36,377 bases of DNA from assembly GCA_903874965.1 (NCBI GenBank), contig CAIQUD010000012.1, positions 1 to 36,377 on the forward strand, written 5' to 3'. Of the stretch, positions 23,878 to 32,917 are shown piece by piece. Position numbers and translations under genes: made by a program. The notes under the pieces are model-generated. The model made no database searches, was not told the origin of the DNA, and saw only the letters and a list, made by a program, of their open reading frames with translations. This DNA is from an uncultured Actinomycetes bacterium (GTDB lineage Bacteria > Actinomycetota > Acidimicrobiia > Acidimicrobiales > RAAP-2). How positions within the stretch are numbered: the stretch's first letter is position 1; every line of letters begins with the position of its first letter.

Positions 23878-25043
23878 CAGAGGTCCTGAGCCAAGATGCC
23901 CTTGCCGATCAGCCCGAGCTGCACCTGCGAGGTCCCCTCGACAATGGTGAGCTGGCGAGCATCTCGATACCAAAGCTCCGTTGGGTGTTCTTCCATGTAG
24001 CCAGCTGCACCGAGCAACTGAACCGCAAGACCAGATGCCCGAACCGCCATCTCTGTGGCGTAGTACTTGGCCATTGACAACTGAGGAACATAGGCCTTGG
24101 TGAACTTTCCTTCGTCAGCCAAGCAGGCAGCTCGATACGTCAGAAGTCGCGCAGCTTCAATCTCAGTTGCACACTTGGCGATTTCCCATTGGATTCCCTG
24201 GAAGTCCGCAATGGTGCGTCCAAATGCCGCTCGAGCCTTCACGTACTCCGTCGCGTACATGAGGGCACCTTCAGCCAGACCGAGCCCACGTGCGGCCACG
24301 ATTGGACGCATCGCATTCAGGCCTTCCATCACCAGGCGGAATCCACCGACTTCGCCAAGGACGTTGGCGGCCGGAACGGCCACATCTTCAAGCAGAAGAT
24401 CGCCAGTGTCGACACCGCGCACACCCATCTTCTTGTCGGTTCGAGGAACCGATACACCGTCCCATTTCCGCTCAACAATGAAGCCTGTGATCGAGCTATG
24501 GGCGCGTGAACTCGGCTCACCCGTCTTCGCGAAGACGATGTACCAGTCAGCTTGGGCGACGCCAGACATCCAGCACTTGCGACCATTGAGAATCCAGCCG
24601 CCAGGATTTGCCGGATCTGGCGTCGCTCGTGTCTGCATGCCCGCAACATCGCTCCCGGCACCAGGCTCAGAGAGGCCGAATGCGCAGCGCTCTGTGCCTT
24701 CTGCAACGCCTGGCAAGTAACGACCCTTTTGGTAGTCAGTGCCAGAAATCATGATTGGACCAGTGGGCAGCCTCGTGAGAAGCAGCATGAGTGCCGCAGT
24801 GTTCGAGTACTTCGCGACCTCTTCAATGGCGATGGTGAGGCCTAGGATTCCCGCGCCGGCTCCGCCGAACTCCTCCGGGATACAGAGCGCTAGGAGGCCG
24901 GCATCTCGAAAGGCGTCGAAGACATCTTGGGGGTACTCCCCCGACGCATCAATAGCTCGGGCCCGAGGCTTGATCTTGTCTTGGGCAAGCCTTCGGACAG
25001 AGTCGCGGAGTTGCTCGAGTTCAGGAGAGAGTGTGAAGTCCAT
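23868..25043 (-). CDS. Acyl-CoA dehydrogenase, classical type
   Basis: This 391-residue dehydrogenase begins MDFTLSPELEQLRDSVRRLAQDKI and has the motif CAFGLSEPGAGSDVAGMQTRA, then WILNGRKCWMSGVAQADW, and the C-terminal VQLLGAAGYMEEHPTELWYRDARQLTIVEGTSQVQ. The catalytic Glu is present (IVEGTSQ, about residue 369), unlike the two other dehydrogenases here. It reduces FAD while introducing a trans-2 double bond, passing electrons to ETF. It reads into trpD with overlapping coding ends. The spacing to whiB upstream is 47 bases, and the whiB end may separate the transcripts. ATG at 25043. Confidence 0.92.
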   Translation of the reverse strand: MDFTLSPELEQLRDSVRRLAQDKIKPRARAIDASGEYPQDVFDAFRDAGLLALCIPEEFGGAGAGILGLTIAIEEVAKYSNTAALMLLLTRLPTGPIMISGTDYQKGRYLPGVAEGTERCAFGLSEPGAGSDVAGMQTRATPDPANPGGWILNGRKCWMSGVAQADWYIVFAKTGEPSSRAHSSITGFIVERKWDGVSVPRTDKKMGVRGVDTGDLLLEDVAVPAANVLGEVGGFRLVMEGLNAMRPIVAARGLGLAEGALMYATEYVKARAAFGRTIADFQGIQWEIAKCATEIEAARLLTYRAACLADEGKFTKAYVPQLSMAKYYATEMAVRASGLAVQLLGAAGYMEEHPTELWYRDARQLTIVEGTSQVQLGLIGKGILAQDLWWD

Positions 25044-25090
25044 CGCCCCACGCTAGCGGTGGAGACCGAGGGGGTCAGAGCCAGTCGACG

Positions 25091-25348
25091 TCAGGCAGAC
25101 TTGCGGCGCTGACGCACCATCCTGCGGCGCTCACGCTCAGTCATTCCACCCCAGACGCCTTCGCGCTCACGGTTGTTCAGTGCGTGCTCGAGGCAGGGTT
25201 GCTTCACCGGGCAGGTCTCGCAAATTGCCTTCGCCGGAGCAGAGGCAGCGTCGTCCTCGGAGGCCGGGTAGAAAATGTCAGGGTCGAGGCCCTCGCACGC
25301 CGAACGGGTGCGCCAAGAGGTGGTAGTGGTGGTCATGGTCGTGGTCAT
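25091..25348 (-). CDS. WhiB-family iron-sulfur regulator
   Basis: This 85-residue protein has the four WhiB cysteines, Cys18 in SACEG, Cys43 and Cys46 in ICETC and Cys52 in KQPC, which hold a [4Fe-4S] cluster. GVWGGMTERERRRM follows, the glycine turn used to contact the primary sigma factor. The basic end RRRMVRQRRKSA binds DNA. WhiB proteins occur in actinobacteria and their phages and act as redox- or NO-sensitive regulators of growth and division. The frame opens at TTG 25363, but the ATG at 25348 is preferred. The subtype cannot be fixed. Its upstream region holds a plausible promoter at 25431-25460. Confidence 0.93.
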   Translation of the reverse strand: MTTTMTTTTTSWRTRSACEGLDPDIFYPASEDDAASAPAKAICETCPVKQPCLEHALNNREREGVWGGMTERERRRMVRQRRKSA

Positions 25349-25430
25349 CTGTTGTGCTTTCAACTCGTGGGTTCCGACAACCCGTTCACCGCGGGACGCG
25401 CAAGAACGGAGCGCTTGATTGCGGGAGTCC

Positions 25431-25460
25431 TATTCTGCCAGACCAGATAGACGCTGTAAA
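25431..25460 (-). promoter_or_regulatory. Candidate sigma-70-like promoter of whiB
   Basis: On the minus strand TTTACA (25460-25455) and AGAATA (25436-25431) are separated by 18 bases, giving fair -35 and -10 boxes. The region lies 83 bases upstream of the whiB ATG and downstream of the MFS stop. Actinobacterial promoters are loosely conserved, so this is only a candidate. It would leave a leader of about 75 bases. Confidence 0.35.
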
Positions 25461-25490
25461 GGGTTCTAGCAGAGATTTCCCTGAGTGCCG

Positions 25491-26990
25491 TCAAAACCCG
25501 GCGACTACTAGTTCATCAGCAGCCGTCATCCGCCCTGCATCCTTGGTAATAAAGGTCGCAGCGACGATTGCAGCGAGTACGAGGGCAATCGAACCACCAA
25601 GAAAACCAACTTGGAAACCACGAACCGCAGCTTCATGCAGGAGTTCTGGCCGCAGTTGCCCGGGAGGTGTTCCAGGAGCGGCTGGTGGCCCGTGGAACGT
25701 TCCCTTCAGGTAATTCACGCTTGCGGTGTGCGCAAGGGTGTACAGCAAAGAGAGCCCGAGCGCTCCACCGACCTGCTGTGCCGCGTTGAGCGTTGCCGAT
25801 GCGACCCCAGCATCGTGATGGTGGACGCCGTAGAGCGCAGTTGAGGAGAACGCCACAAACGACAGTCCCATACCTCCTGCAACCAAGACACAGGCGGGAA
25901 GGACGTGGGTGAGGTAGCTCGACGTGACCTCGATGTGACTCAGCATGAAGAGCCCCGAAGCACCGGAGAGAAGTCCGAGGACCATGAGGGGACGAGGGCC
26001 GACTCTCGGAAGCAACTTTGAACTGACCGTTGCCATGGTGATCACCATGAGGGAGAACGGGAGGAACGAGAAACCAGCTTTGAGAGCGCTGTAGCCAAGA
26101 ACATCTTGGAAGTAAAGCGTGAGAAACAGGAACATGGCCATCATCCCGGTGCCAACGAGGAACGATGCCAAGAAGGAACCCCCACGATTTCGATTGGTGA
26201 CAATCCGAAGTGGCAACAACGGTTCCGCTGCTTTGCGCTCGTAGGCAATGAACGCGATCAGGGCAATCACGCCGCCGCCAATGGAGAGCAGCGTCGACGT
26301 CCCACCCCAACCGTGGAGCTCTGCGAGGGTAAAGCCGTAGACAAGGGCCCCAAGACCACCCGTCACGAGAATCGCTCCAGGCAAGTCATAGGAGTTTCCA
26401 TCCTTTGCCACCGATTCGTGGAGCACTGAACGGCCAGCGAACCACGTCGCAATCGCGATCGGGACGTTGACGAGTAGACACCAACGCCAGTTGGCATATT
26501 CAGTCAATAGCCCGCCCGCAATGAGGCCGATAGCGGCTCCACCACCAGAAATTGCGCCGTAGACACCAAATGCCTTGGCCCGTTCCTTTCCTTCGGTGAA
26601 GGTGGTGGAGAGGATGGAAAGGCCGGCAGGTGCCATGAAGGCGGCAAAGGCTCCTTGGAGTCCACGTGACGCAAACAACATCGCCCCATTGGTTGCAAGC
26701 CCACCAATGGCCGAACTCGCCGCAAATCCGAGGAGACCGATCAGAAAGATCCTCCGTCGACCGAGGTAGTCCGAAACACGTCCTCCAAGAAGCAGAAGGC
26801 TGCCAAAGGCAAGTGTGTAGGCCGTCACGACCCACTGTTGGGACGTCGCGGGAATTCCAAGGTCGAGACTCGCTTTTGGCAGTGCGATGTTCACGATCGA
26901 AGAGTCGAGAACCATCATCAGCTGCGCCGTCGCAATGATCGACAGTGCTTTCCAGCGCTTTGGGTCGAGAGTGAGTTGATCGACAGACAT
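25491..26990 (-). CDS. MFS drug exporter, DHA2 (EmrB/QacA) family
   Basis: This 499-residue transporter has about fourteen hydrophobic helices. MVLDSSIVNIALPKASLDLG lies near the first helix and GGRVSDYLGRRRIFLIG near the third, both hallmarks of 14-TM DHA2 exporters (EmrB, QacA, LfrA). Pro- and Gly-rich PPAAPGTPPGQLRPE lies between the late helices, an extracytoplasmic loop. Substrates are usually dyes and drugs, but no specificity can be read. The frame is open to 27008; I chose the ATG at 26990, preceded by GGAGCCTCT. It is divergent from glpD and shares its upstream region. Confidence 0.9.
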   Translation of the reverse strand: MSVDQLTLDPKRWKALSIIATAQLMMVLDSSIVNIALPKASLDLGIPATSQQWVVTAYTLAFGSLLLLGGRVSDYLGRRRIFLIGLLGFAASSAIGGLATNGAMLFASRGLQGAFAAFMAPAGLSILSTTFTEGKERAKAFGVYGAISGGGAAIGLIAGGLLTEYANWRWCLLVNVPIAIATWFAGRSVLHESVAKDGNSYDLPGAILVTGGLGALVYGFTLAELHGWGGTSTLLSIGGGVIALIAFIAYERKAAEPLLPLRIVTNRNRGGSFLASFLVGTGMMAMFLFLTLYFQDVLGYSALKAGFSFLPFSLMVITMATVSSKLLPRVGPRPLMVLGLLSGASGLFMLSHIEVTSSYLTHVLPACVLVAGGMGLSFVAFSSTALYGVHHHDAGVASATLNAAQQVGGALGLSLLYTLAHTASVNYLKGTFHGPPAAPGTPPGQLRPELLHEAAVRGFQVGFLGGSIALVLAAIVAATFITKDAGRMTAADELVVAGF

Positions 26991-27069
26991 AGAGGCTCCA
27001 CGAGGCATTGGGGGGACCCTTGCAGGTTAACGGTGAGCCCTCTCGGTCCAACCCCTCGTTGTGGCAGGC

Positions 27070-27083
27070 TGAACGAACGTTCA
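27070..27083. promoter_or_regulatory. Palindrome in glpD/MFS divergent region
   Basis: TGAACG and CGTTCA, separated by AA, form a perfect inverted repeat that ends nine bases before the first glpD ATG. Another CGAAC follows directly. The position suits an operator for glpD or the divergent exporter. The responsible regulator is unknown and none is encoded next to it. Confidence 0.4.
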
Positions 27084-27091
27084 CGAACAGG

Positions 27092-28732
27092 ATGATGATG
27101 GCTGCCTCGGACAGAAAAACCGCCCTCGTAAACCTCAGCACCAAGCACTTTGACGTGCTGGTGATTGGCGCCGGCATGACCGGAGCTGGCATCGCGGTCG
27201 ATGCCGCTGCTCGAGGTCTCTCTGTGGCGTTAGTTGAGAAGATGGACATTGCCGCAGGCACTTCGTCAAAATCCTCGAAGCTTGTCCATGGAGGGCTGCG
27301 CTACCTTCAACAACGCGAGTACCGGCTTGTCTACGAGAACCTCTACGAGCGGCAACGACTGCTTGAGAACGCGCCACATCTGGTCTCACCATTGCCATTT
27401 CTCATTCCATTGTTCGGAAAGAACGGCATCGTTTCAAAGACGGTTGCTCGCTCCTACGCGACAGCGCTGTGGCTCTATGACTTGACGGGCGGACTCCGGA
27501 TTGGCCAGCGTCATAAGCGAATCACGAAGGATGAGGCAGCAACGCATCTCTCCTCGCTTCGTCTTGACCGCTTAGTAGCAGGGTTCTTGTACTACGACGC
27601 TCGGGGAGATGATGCCCGCGTAGCGCTCGCACTCGCTCGAACCGCCGCCGACCATGGGGCGACGATTGCAAATTACGTTCAGGTCGACTCCATGTCACTT
27701 GACGCCGCAGGCAAGGTGACTGGCGTGATCGCCACGCCTTGTGGTCCAAATGACGAAGGAGCGTCATCACTGACCATCCGTGCCTCGGTGGTCGTCAATG
27801 CTGGTGGCGTCTGGGCGGATGTGATCCGAGACCTTGAAGCAGCAGGACAGCGACCGAGCCTTAAGCCTGCCAAAGGTGTTCACGTTACAGTTCCCGCTCA
27901 TCGACTCCCCTGCGATATTGCCGCCGTGTTGCCCGTTGTGGCCGACCGTCGATCGATCTTCGTCGTTCCTTGGCGCGAAGTTCCCTACGTCTATATCGGG
28001 ACGACCGACACTGAATACGACGGCCCGCTCGATGATCCAAAGTGCACGTCCGAGGATGTTGCCTACCTTCTTGATGCCGTCAATCTTTTGACGTCTGCTG
28101 ACCTCACCCCTCAAGACGTGACTGGAGTTTGGGCAGGTCTCCGCCCGCTGCTCTTACCCGATGAGGGAGCAAAACTGAAGGAGAGGACGGCTGACCTCTC
28201 GCGTCGCCACAAGGTGTCAGTCACTCGTCAAGGGGTCGTCACAATCACCGGCGGCAAATGGACCACGTATCGAAAAATGGCTGAAGACACGGTCGATGTT
28301 GTTGTTGAACAACTTGGCCGAGGAGGTTCTTGTTCAACCAAGCATCTCCGTCTCCATGGGGCCACCAAGAATGCTCCGAAGCCCTCAGAACACCTCGCCA
28401 ATCGTTACGGAACTGACACGCCAGCAGTGGAAGCGCTCGCCCGGCCCGACGATGCGTTGCTCGAAGACGGACTGCCCTATCTCGCCGCAGAACTTCGCTA
28501 TGCGGCAAGGGAGGAATTCGCCCAGAACTTGAGTGATGTGTTGGCACGTCGACTTCGCTTGAGCATCCAGGATGCCTACATCGCTTCGTCGATTGCCCCG
28601 CTCGCCGCACAAATCGTTGGTGAAGAGCTTGGCTGGGATGCTGCCCGCCAGGCTGAAGAAGTTCGGGTATTTCGTGCCGAAGTGAACGCAGACCTCATCG
28701 CAGCTGGACTCGCCAAGACGGAGACCCAATGA
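27092..28732 (+). CDS. glpD: Glycerol-3-phosphate dehydrogenase (FAD)
   Basis: This 546-residue flavoenzyme has the FAD-binding VLVIGAGMTGAGIAVDAAARG near its N-terminus and SSKSSKLVHGGLRYLQQREYRLVYE, the signature of GlpD. TGVWAGLRPLL and GGKWTTYRKMAEDTVD follow, and a C-terminal helical domain completes the usual length. It oxidises glycerol-3-phosphate to DHAP at the cytoplasmic face of the membrane, feeding electrons to quinone. The frame is open to 27008; three ATGs in a row (27092, 27095, 27098) are the real start area. Its stop overlaps the next ATG (ATGA), so it begins a three-gene operon with the AGPS-like gene and glpK. Confidence 0.92.
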   Translation: MMMAASDRKTALVNLSTKHFDVLVIGAGMTGAGIAVDAAARGLSVALVEKMDIAAGTSSKSSKLVHGGLRYLQQREYRLVYENLYERQRLLENAPHLVSPLPFLIPLFGKNGIVSKTVARSYATALWLYDLTGGLRIGQRHKRITKDEAATHLSSLRLDRLVAGFLYYDARGDDARVALALARTAADHGATIANYVQVDSMSLDAAGKVTGVIATPCGPNDEGASSLTIRASVVVNAGGVWADVIRDLEAAGQRPSLKPAKGVHVTVPAHRLPCDIAAVLPVVADRRSIFVVPWREVPYVYIGTTDTEYDGPLDDPKCTSEDVAYLLDAVNLLTSADLTPQDVTGVWAGLRPLLLPDEGAKLKERTADLSRRHKVSVTRQGVVTITGGKWTTYRKMAEDTVDVVVEQLGRGGSCSTKHLRLHGATKNAPKPSEHLANRYGTDTPAVEALARPDDALLEDGLPYLAAELRYAAREEFAQNLSDVLARRLRLSIQDAYIASSIAPLAAQIVGEELGWDAARQAEEVRVFRAEVNADLIAAGLAKTETQ

Positions 28733-30225
28733 CTTCTTCCCCCACGCCTCCTACACCGTTTGATCTTCCAGCAAGTGAATTAACGACCCGCCTCGCCGAG
28801 AAGCCGGTCGCCATTTCCCCGAAACTTCTCGAAGCGCTGAGCGCCATTGCGCCGGTGAGTGAAGAGGTCGGCGACCGTGCGGAGCACGGTCGTGACTGGT
28901 GGCCAATTGCAATTGGCTGGGCAGCAAATGGGCAGGTCCCCGCATTTCCGGGCGTGGTGATCCGACCAACATCAGCCACACAGGTCGCCGACATTTTGCG
29001 GATCTGCTCTCAGGCGGGAGTTCCCGTGACTCCTATGGGCGGACGCTCAGGTGTCTGTGGTGGTTCGGTTCCAATCTTTGGCGGCGTTGCGCTCGACCTT
29101 TGCGGCCTCAATGCGATTCATGAAGTTGATGAGACCTCGCTGACGGTAACGGTCGACGCTGGAATGTTCGGACCAGACCTGGAACGGCACCTTGCTGGTG
29201 TTGGCCCTGGTTACAGCGTTGGGCACTTTCCCCAGAGCTTTGATCTCTCAACCGTCGGCGGCTGGCTCGCATGCCGAGGAGCGGGTCAATACTCGACCCG
29301 TTATGGAAAAATCGAAGACATGGTGGTTGGTCTGACGGTCGCACTGACCGACGGTCGACTCATCTCAACAGAAGCAAAGGCACCTAGGGCCGCAACGGGA
29401 CCAAGTCTCACGCAACTCTTCGTCGGTGCGGAGGGAACGCTTGGCGTCATCACCTCCGCAACGCTCAAAATCCACCGGCGACCAGGAGCAGAAGCTCGAC
29501 GTTCCGTTTCATTTGCCAACTTCGACGAGGGACTCGAAGCCTGCCGGCGAATTCTTCAACGAGGTGCAACTCCGGCGGTTCTTCGCCTGTATGACGAAAT
29601 TGAATCCAAGCGATCCTTTGGGGTCGAGCGGTGTTCGCTGATTGTGCTCGATGAGGCTGACCTTCATCTTCTCAATGCCACGATGGCAATTGTCGACGAA
29701 GAACTGAGTTCCGCTCAGGTGGAAGACTTGGCCCACGTCGACCACTGGCTCGAGCGACGAAATGACGTCAGTCAACTCGCTCCACTCTGGCGAAATCACG
29801 TCGTGGTTGACACCATTGAGATTGCTGGAAGTTGGAAGGACCTCGGTGGAACCACCGCCCGTCTTCTTGACGCACTTCGCTCAACGGAAGGAACCCTGAC
29901 GGCGTCCGTTCACCAGTCGCACGCCTACAGCGATGGGGCATGTTGTTACTTCACCTTTGCCGGTCGCCCAACTGCAGTTGATGGTGACGACCCAATGGAA
30001 GCTGAAGCTCGCTACTACGAGCGTGTGTGGAAGGTTGCCAACGAGACGATCGTTGCCGAGGGTCGCGCCGTGAGTCATCACCATGGCATCGGGCTCCATA
30101 GGTCGAACGCACTGCAGGCATCGCTTGGGTCTGCGTACGACGCGCTCGTTGCCATCAAGCGCACGCTCGATCCCGCTGGCATCATGAACCCAGGAAAGCT
30201 GGGCTTTGGCGGTCCAGCCCAATGA
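28729..30225 (+). CDS. FAD-binding oxidase, alkyl-DHAP-synthase-like
   Basis: This 498-residue PCMH-type flavoprotein has VVIRPTSATQVADILRICSQ, PMGGRSGVCGG, then GHFPQSFDLSTVGGWLACRGAGQYSTRYGKIEDMV as in alkyldihydroxyacetonephosphate synthase (AGPS). AVSHHHGIG (His450-452) near the C-terminus matches the conserved His cluster of AGPS. AGPS exchanges the acyl group of acyl-DHAP for a fatty alcohol, making ether lipids, with FAD acting non-redox. Bacterial relatives sit beside glp genes in actinobacteria, but few have been tested; an oxidoreductase role is the alternative. It overlaps glpD and glpK by four bases on each side. Confidence 0.82.
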   Translation: MTSSPTPPTPFDLPASELTTRLAEKPVAISPKLLEALSAIAPVSEEVGDRAEHGRDWWPIAIGWAANGQVPAFPGVVIRPTSATQVADILRICSQAGVPVTPMGGRSGVCGGSVPIFGGVALDLCGLNAIHEVDETSLTVTVDAGMFGPDLERHLAGVGPGYSVGHFPQSFDLSTVGGWLACRGAGQYSTRYGKIEDMVVGLTVALTDGRLISTEAKAPRAATGPSLTQLFVGAEGTLGVITSATLKIHRRPGAEARRSVSFANFDEGLEACRRILQRGATPAVLRLYDEIESKRSFGVERCSLIVLDEADLHLLNATMAIVDEELSSAQVEDLAHVDHWLERRNDVSQLAPLWRNHVVVDTIEIAGSWKDLGGTTARLLDALRSTEGTLTASVHQSHAYSDGACCYFTFAGRPTAVDGDDPMEAEARYYERVWKVANETIVAEGRAVSHHHGIGLHRSNALQASLGSAYDALVAIKRTLDPAGIMNPGKLGFGGPAQ

Positions 30226-31697
30226 GTGGCGCCCTCCTGGTTGTTGATGTTGGAACCTCGTCAGTTCGGTCATCAATTGTTCAAACCAATGGAACGGTAA
30301 CCAACACCATCCAAGTTCCGGTGCTCCCTTCGAGTCCAGCGCCAGGGATGGTCGAACTCAATGCACGGGCACTTGCTGACGCAGTTCGCTCTACCGCCAA
30401 GGCTGTACTTGCCGAAGGTGGACCAATTGCTGGTGTTGGCATTGCCAATCAACGTGCGTCGGCAATTGTTTGGGACGCGGCGACCGGGGAGCCACTCGGA
30501 CCCGCACTCGGTTGGCAAGACCTTCGCACGGTCATCCAGTGTTTGATTCTCCAAGGCGAAGGCCTACGCCTCGCACCCAATGTCACCGCCACCAAACACC
30601 AGGCAATCCTCGATGAGATTGATCCAGATCGCGAGCGGTCACGACGTGGCGAGCTTCGTTGTGGGACTGTCGACAGTTACGTTGCGTGGGTCCTTTCAGA
30701 AGGCTCGTGCTTCGTCACCGACGCGACCAACGCAGGCGTTACTGGTCTTGTTTTGCCTGATGTCTCTGATTACGACGATCACGCGCTCACGGTGCTTGGC
30801 ATCGACCGGGCGACACTCCCTCAAATCGTCGATTCGTCAGGCATCATCGGAATAGCCAGCTTGCTCGAGGGTGCTCCCCCAATTTGTGGCATTGCCGGAG
30901 ATCAACAGGCTTCACTCATTGGTCAGGGCTGCGTTGCTCCAGGCGATGCCAAGATCACCTTTGGAACGGGCGGGATGCTCGACATGGTGCTCGGTGTTGA
31001 ACAGCCTTCCGCTTCAGTCAGAGGAACCAATGGAACGTTCCCAATCGTCACTTCCCAACTTGAAGGACGAAAGACCTGGGGCCTCGAAGCCGTCGCACTT
31101 TCCGCCGGGACATGTGTGGAGTGGCTTCGTGATGATCTCGGATTCTTTGCGCATGCCGAAGAGAGTGATGCGCTGGCAGCGAGTTGTCACGACAGTGGCG
31201 GCGTCACGTTCGTTCCTGCTTTCGTCGGCCTTGGTACGCCGGTCTGGGACTTCGGTGCACGAGGAGCGCTTCTGGGATTGACGAGAGGCACCGGGCGCGC
31301 AGAGATCACGCGAGCAGTCCTCGAAGGCATTGCTCATCGGGGCGCAGACCTTGTCGACGCCGCAGAGGCCGATGGCGGCATGTCGTTGCCACGTCTTCGA
31401 GTTGATGGCGGAATGTCTCGCAACACGACCTTTGTCAATGCCCTTGCCGATGCAGTTGGTCGCCCCATTGAACTGAGCCGGGAGCGTGAGGCGACGACTC
31501 GTGGCGCTGGATTTCTCGCTGGCCTCGCCGTTGGTACCTGGAGTGAACCTGCGGAGTTCCTTGAGATGTCGAACCCGGAACGGCGGGTTGAACCCACGAT
31601 GGATGACGCAACGCGGCAAGCTTCACGAGAACGATGGTTGGACGCCAGAGGTCGCGCGGAGAAGACGATTCCTGATCTCTCTGGAGTCGAGTTTTAG
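30222..31697 (+). CDS. glpK: Glycerol kinase-like FGGY carbohydrate kinase
   Basis: This 491-residue FGGY kinase begins LLVVDVGTSSVRSSIV, the phosphate-binding loop. It has CGIAGDQQASLIGQG and VAPGDAKITFGTGGML in the middle, VPAFVGLGTPVWDFGARGALLGLTRGT, and the C-terminal LRVDGGMSRNTTFVNALAD with its ATP-binding Gly-Gly. These match glycerol kinase closely, although other FGGY members cannot be excluded. With glpD it would convert glycerol to glycerol-3-phosphate and then DHAP. No glpF is present. It ends in a four-base tail-to-tail overlap with the convergent reductase gene. Confidence 0.85.
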   Translation: MSGALLVVDVGTSSVRSSIVQTNGTVTNTIQVPVLPSSPAPGMVELNARALADAVRSTAKAVLAEGGPIAGVGIANQRASAIVWDAATGEPLGPALGWQDLRTVIQCLILQGEGLRLAPNVTATKHQAILDEIDPDRERSRRGELRCGTVDSYVAWVLSEGSCFVTDATNAGVTGLVLPDVSDYDDHALTVLGIDRATLPQIVDSSGIIGIASLLEGAPPICGIAGDQQASLIGQGCVAPGDAKITFGTGGMLDMVLGVEQPSASVRGTNGTFPIVTSQLEGRKTWGLEAVALSAGTCVEWLRDDLGFFAHAEESDALAASCHDSGGVTFVPAFVGLGTPVWDFGARGALLGLTRGTGRAEITRAVLEGIAHRGADLVDAAEADGGMSLPRLRVDGGMSRNTTFVNALADAVGRPIELSREREATTRGAGFLAGLAVGTWSEPAEFLEMSNPERRVEPTMDDATRQASRERWLDARGRAEKTIPDLSGVEF

Positions 31698-32917
31698 GCG
31701 TTCAGGAGCTTGAGGGCTTCGTCGTAGAGACAGCCGTCCAGCAACAGTTGTCGATACCCCATCAACTGCTTCGGCTTTGAGATGGCAAAGACTGCACTGA
31801 GGGCCTCACCTCGGCGAAACAGCGCGAGTAACTTCCCGTCTTCCTCTTCAAGGACGATGTTCACTTCGTCAGTGAGTTCCGGGCGACCGAGCATCTGCAA
31901 TTTCAAGCCATATTGGTCGGACCAGAAATACGGCAAGAGTTGGATTGCAGGCGAAAATGCCCGACCTCGTAAGAGGCCCGTCGCTGCAAATTGACCGTGA
32001 TCAGCAGCGACTTGCCAGTGTTCAATCCGAGTTAGAGAGGTCGCCCCAAGGCGAGTCCAAGCAAACCGGGCGACGTCGCCGATCGCCATGACGGTATCGG
32101 TGGCAAAGAGTGCCCCATCAACCACCACACCATTATCGAGCTCGATGCCACTCTCGTTGAGCCAGTCGGTATTTGGCACGACGCCTATACCAATCACCAA
32201 GACGTCAGCCACGTGCGTCGTTCCATCGAGCAGAGCAACGAGTGTCGTCCCGTCATCCCCAGCTTCAATGGACTCGATGGTCACTCCGGTCAACAGCGTT
32301 GTCCCATTTCGCTCATGGAGTGCTGCACACCGGGATCCGAGCTGCTCACCAAGGACCGTCGACAATGGAACAGCAAGGGTTTCGAGCACCGTGACTTCAT
32401 GGCCGAGTGACCGAGCAGAAGACGCAACTTCAGCGCCAATAAATCCCGCTCCGATAACAACCACCCGCTTGGGCGGGCCGCTGAGCGACGAGGCCAACTG
32501 AAGGCCATTTTCATAGGTCCGCACATAGTGCGCCACAACATCAGCGCCGGTGGCGAGTCGCCTCGGCGTTGCTCCTGTTGCAATGACAACCCGGTCAGCA
32601 ACCCGCTTGCTTCCATCATCAAACGTGACCTCCCTGCGATCTGGATCAAGGTGAACAGCCCGTGTTCCAAGAACAAAATCCACCCGCAGCGCGGCGCGGC
32701 GTTCTTCATCGACGAGATTCGTCTTCTCAACCGGCCACTTTCCAGTGGCTACCTGCTTCGAGAGTGGTGGGCGATCGTAGGGAAGGTGCGGCTCATCCCC
32801 AACCATCGTGATTGATCCAATGAATCCCTGGTCGCGAAGCCCCTGGGCGCAACGAAGTGCGGCGAGCCCACCGCCGACAATGAGCACCGAGCCGTCTACA
32901 GCGAGTGTCTCGCTCAT
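31694..32917 (-). CDS. FAD-dependent ferredoxin reductase-like oxidoreductase
   Basis: This 407-residue flavoprotein has two nucleotide-binding motifs, VLIVGGGLAALRCAQGL at the N-terminus for FAD and VVVIGAGFIGAEVASSARSLG in the middle for NAD(P)H. It also has YDRPPLSKQ and TDTVMAIGDVARF, typical of the ferredoxin/rubredoxin reductases that feed P450s and dioxygenases. The frame is open to 32935; I chose the ATG at 32917, which overlaps the MBL stop as ATGA. It may serve the P450 at 9994, but no ferredoxin lies next to it. Confidence 0.87.
   Translation of the reverse strand: MSETLAVDGSVLIVGGGLAALRCAQGLRDQGFIGSITMVGDEPHLPYDRPPLSKQVATGKWPVEKTNLVDEERRAALRVDFVLGTRAVHLDPDRREVTFDDGSKRVADRVVIATGATPRRLATGADVVAHYVRTYENGLQLASSLSGPPKRVVVIGAGFIGAEVASSARSLGHEVTVLETLAVPLSTVLGEQLGSRCAALHERNGTTLLTGVTIESIEAGDDGTTLVALLDGTTHVADVLVIGIGVVPNTDWLNESGIELDNGVVVDGALFATDTVMAIGDVARFAWTRLGATSLTRIEHWQVAADHGQFAATGLLRGRAFSPAIQLLPYFWSDQYGLKLQMLGRPELTDEVNIVLEEEDGKLLALFRRGEALSAVFAISKPKQLMGYRQLLLDGCLYDEALKLLNA

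Noticed and set aside
23878-23973. Upstream extension of trpD
   Set aside because: It lies inside the dehydrogenase coding region and is low complexity; GTG 23877 has a ribosome-binding site and gives the family length.
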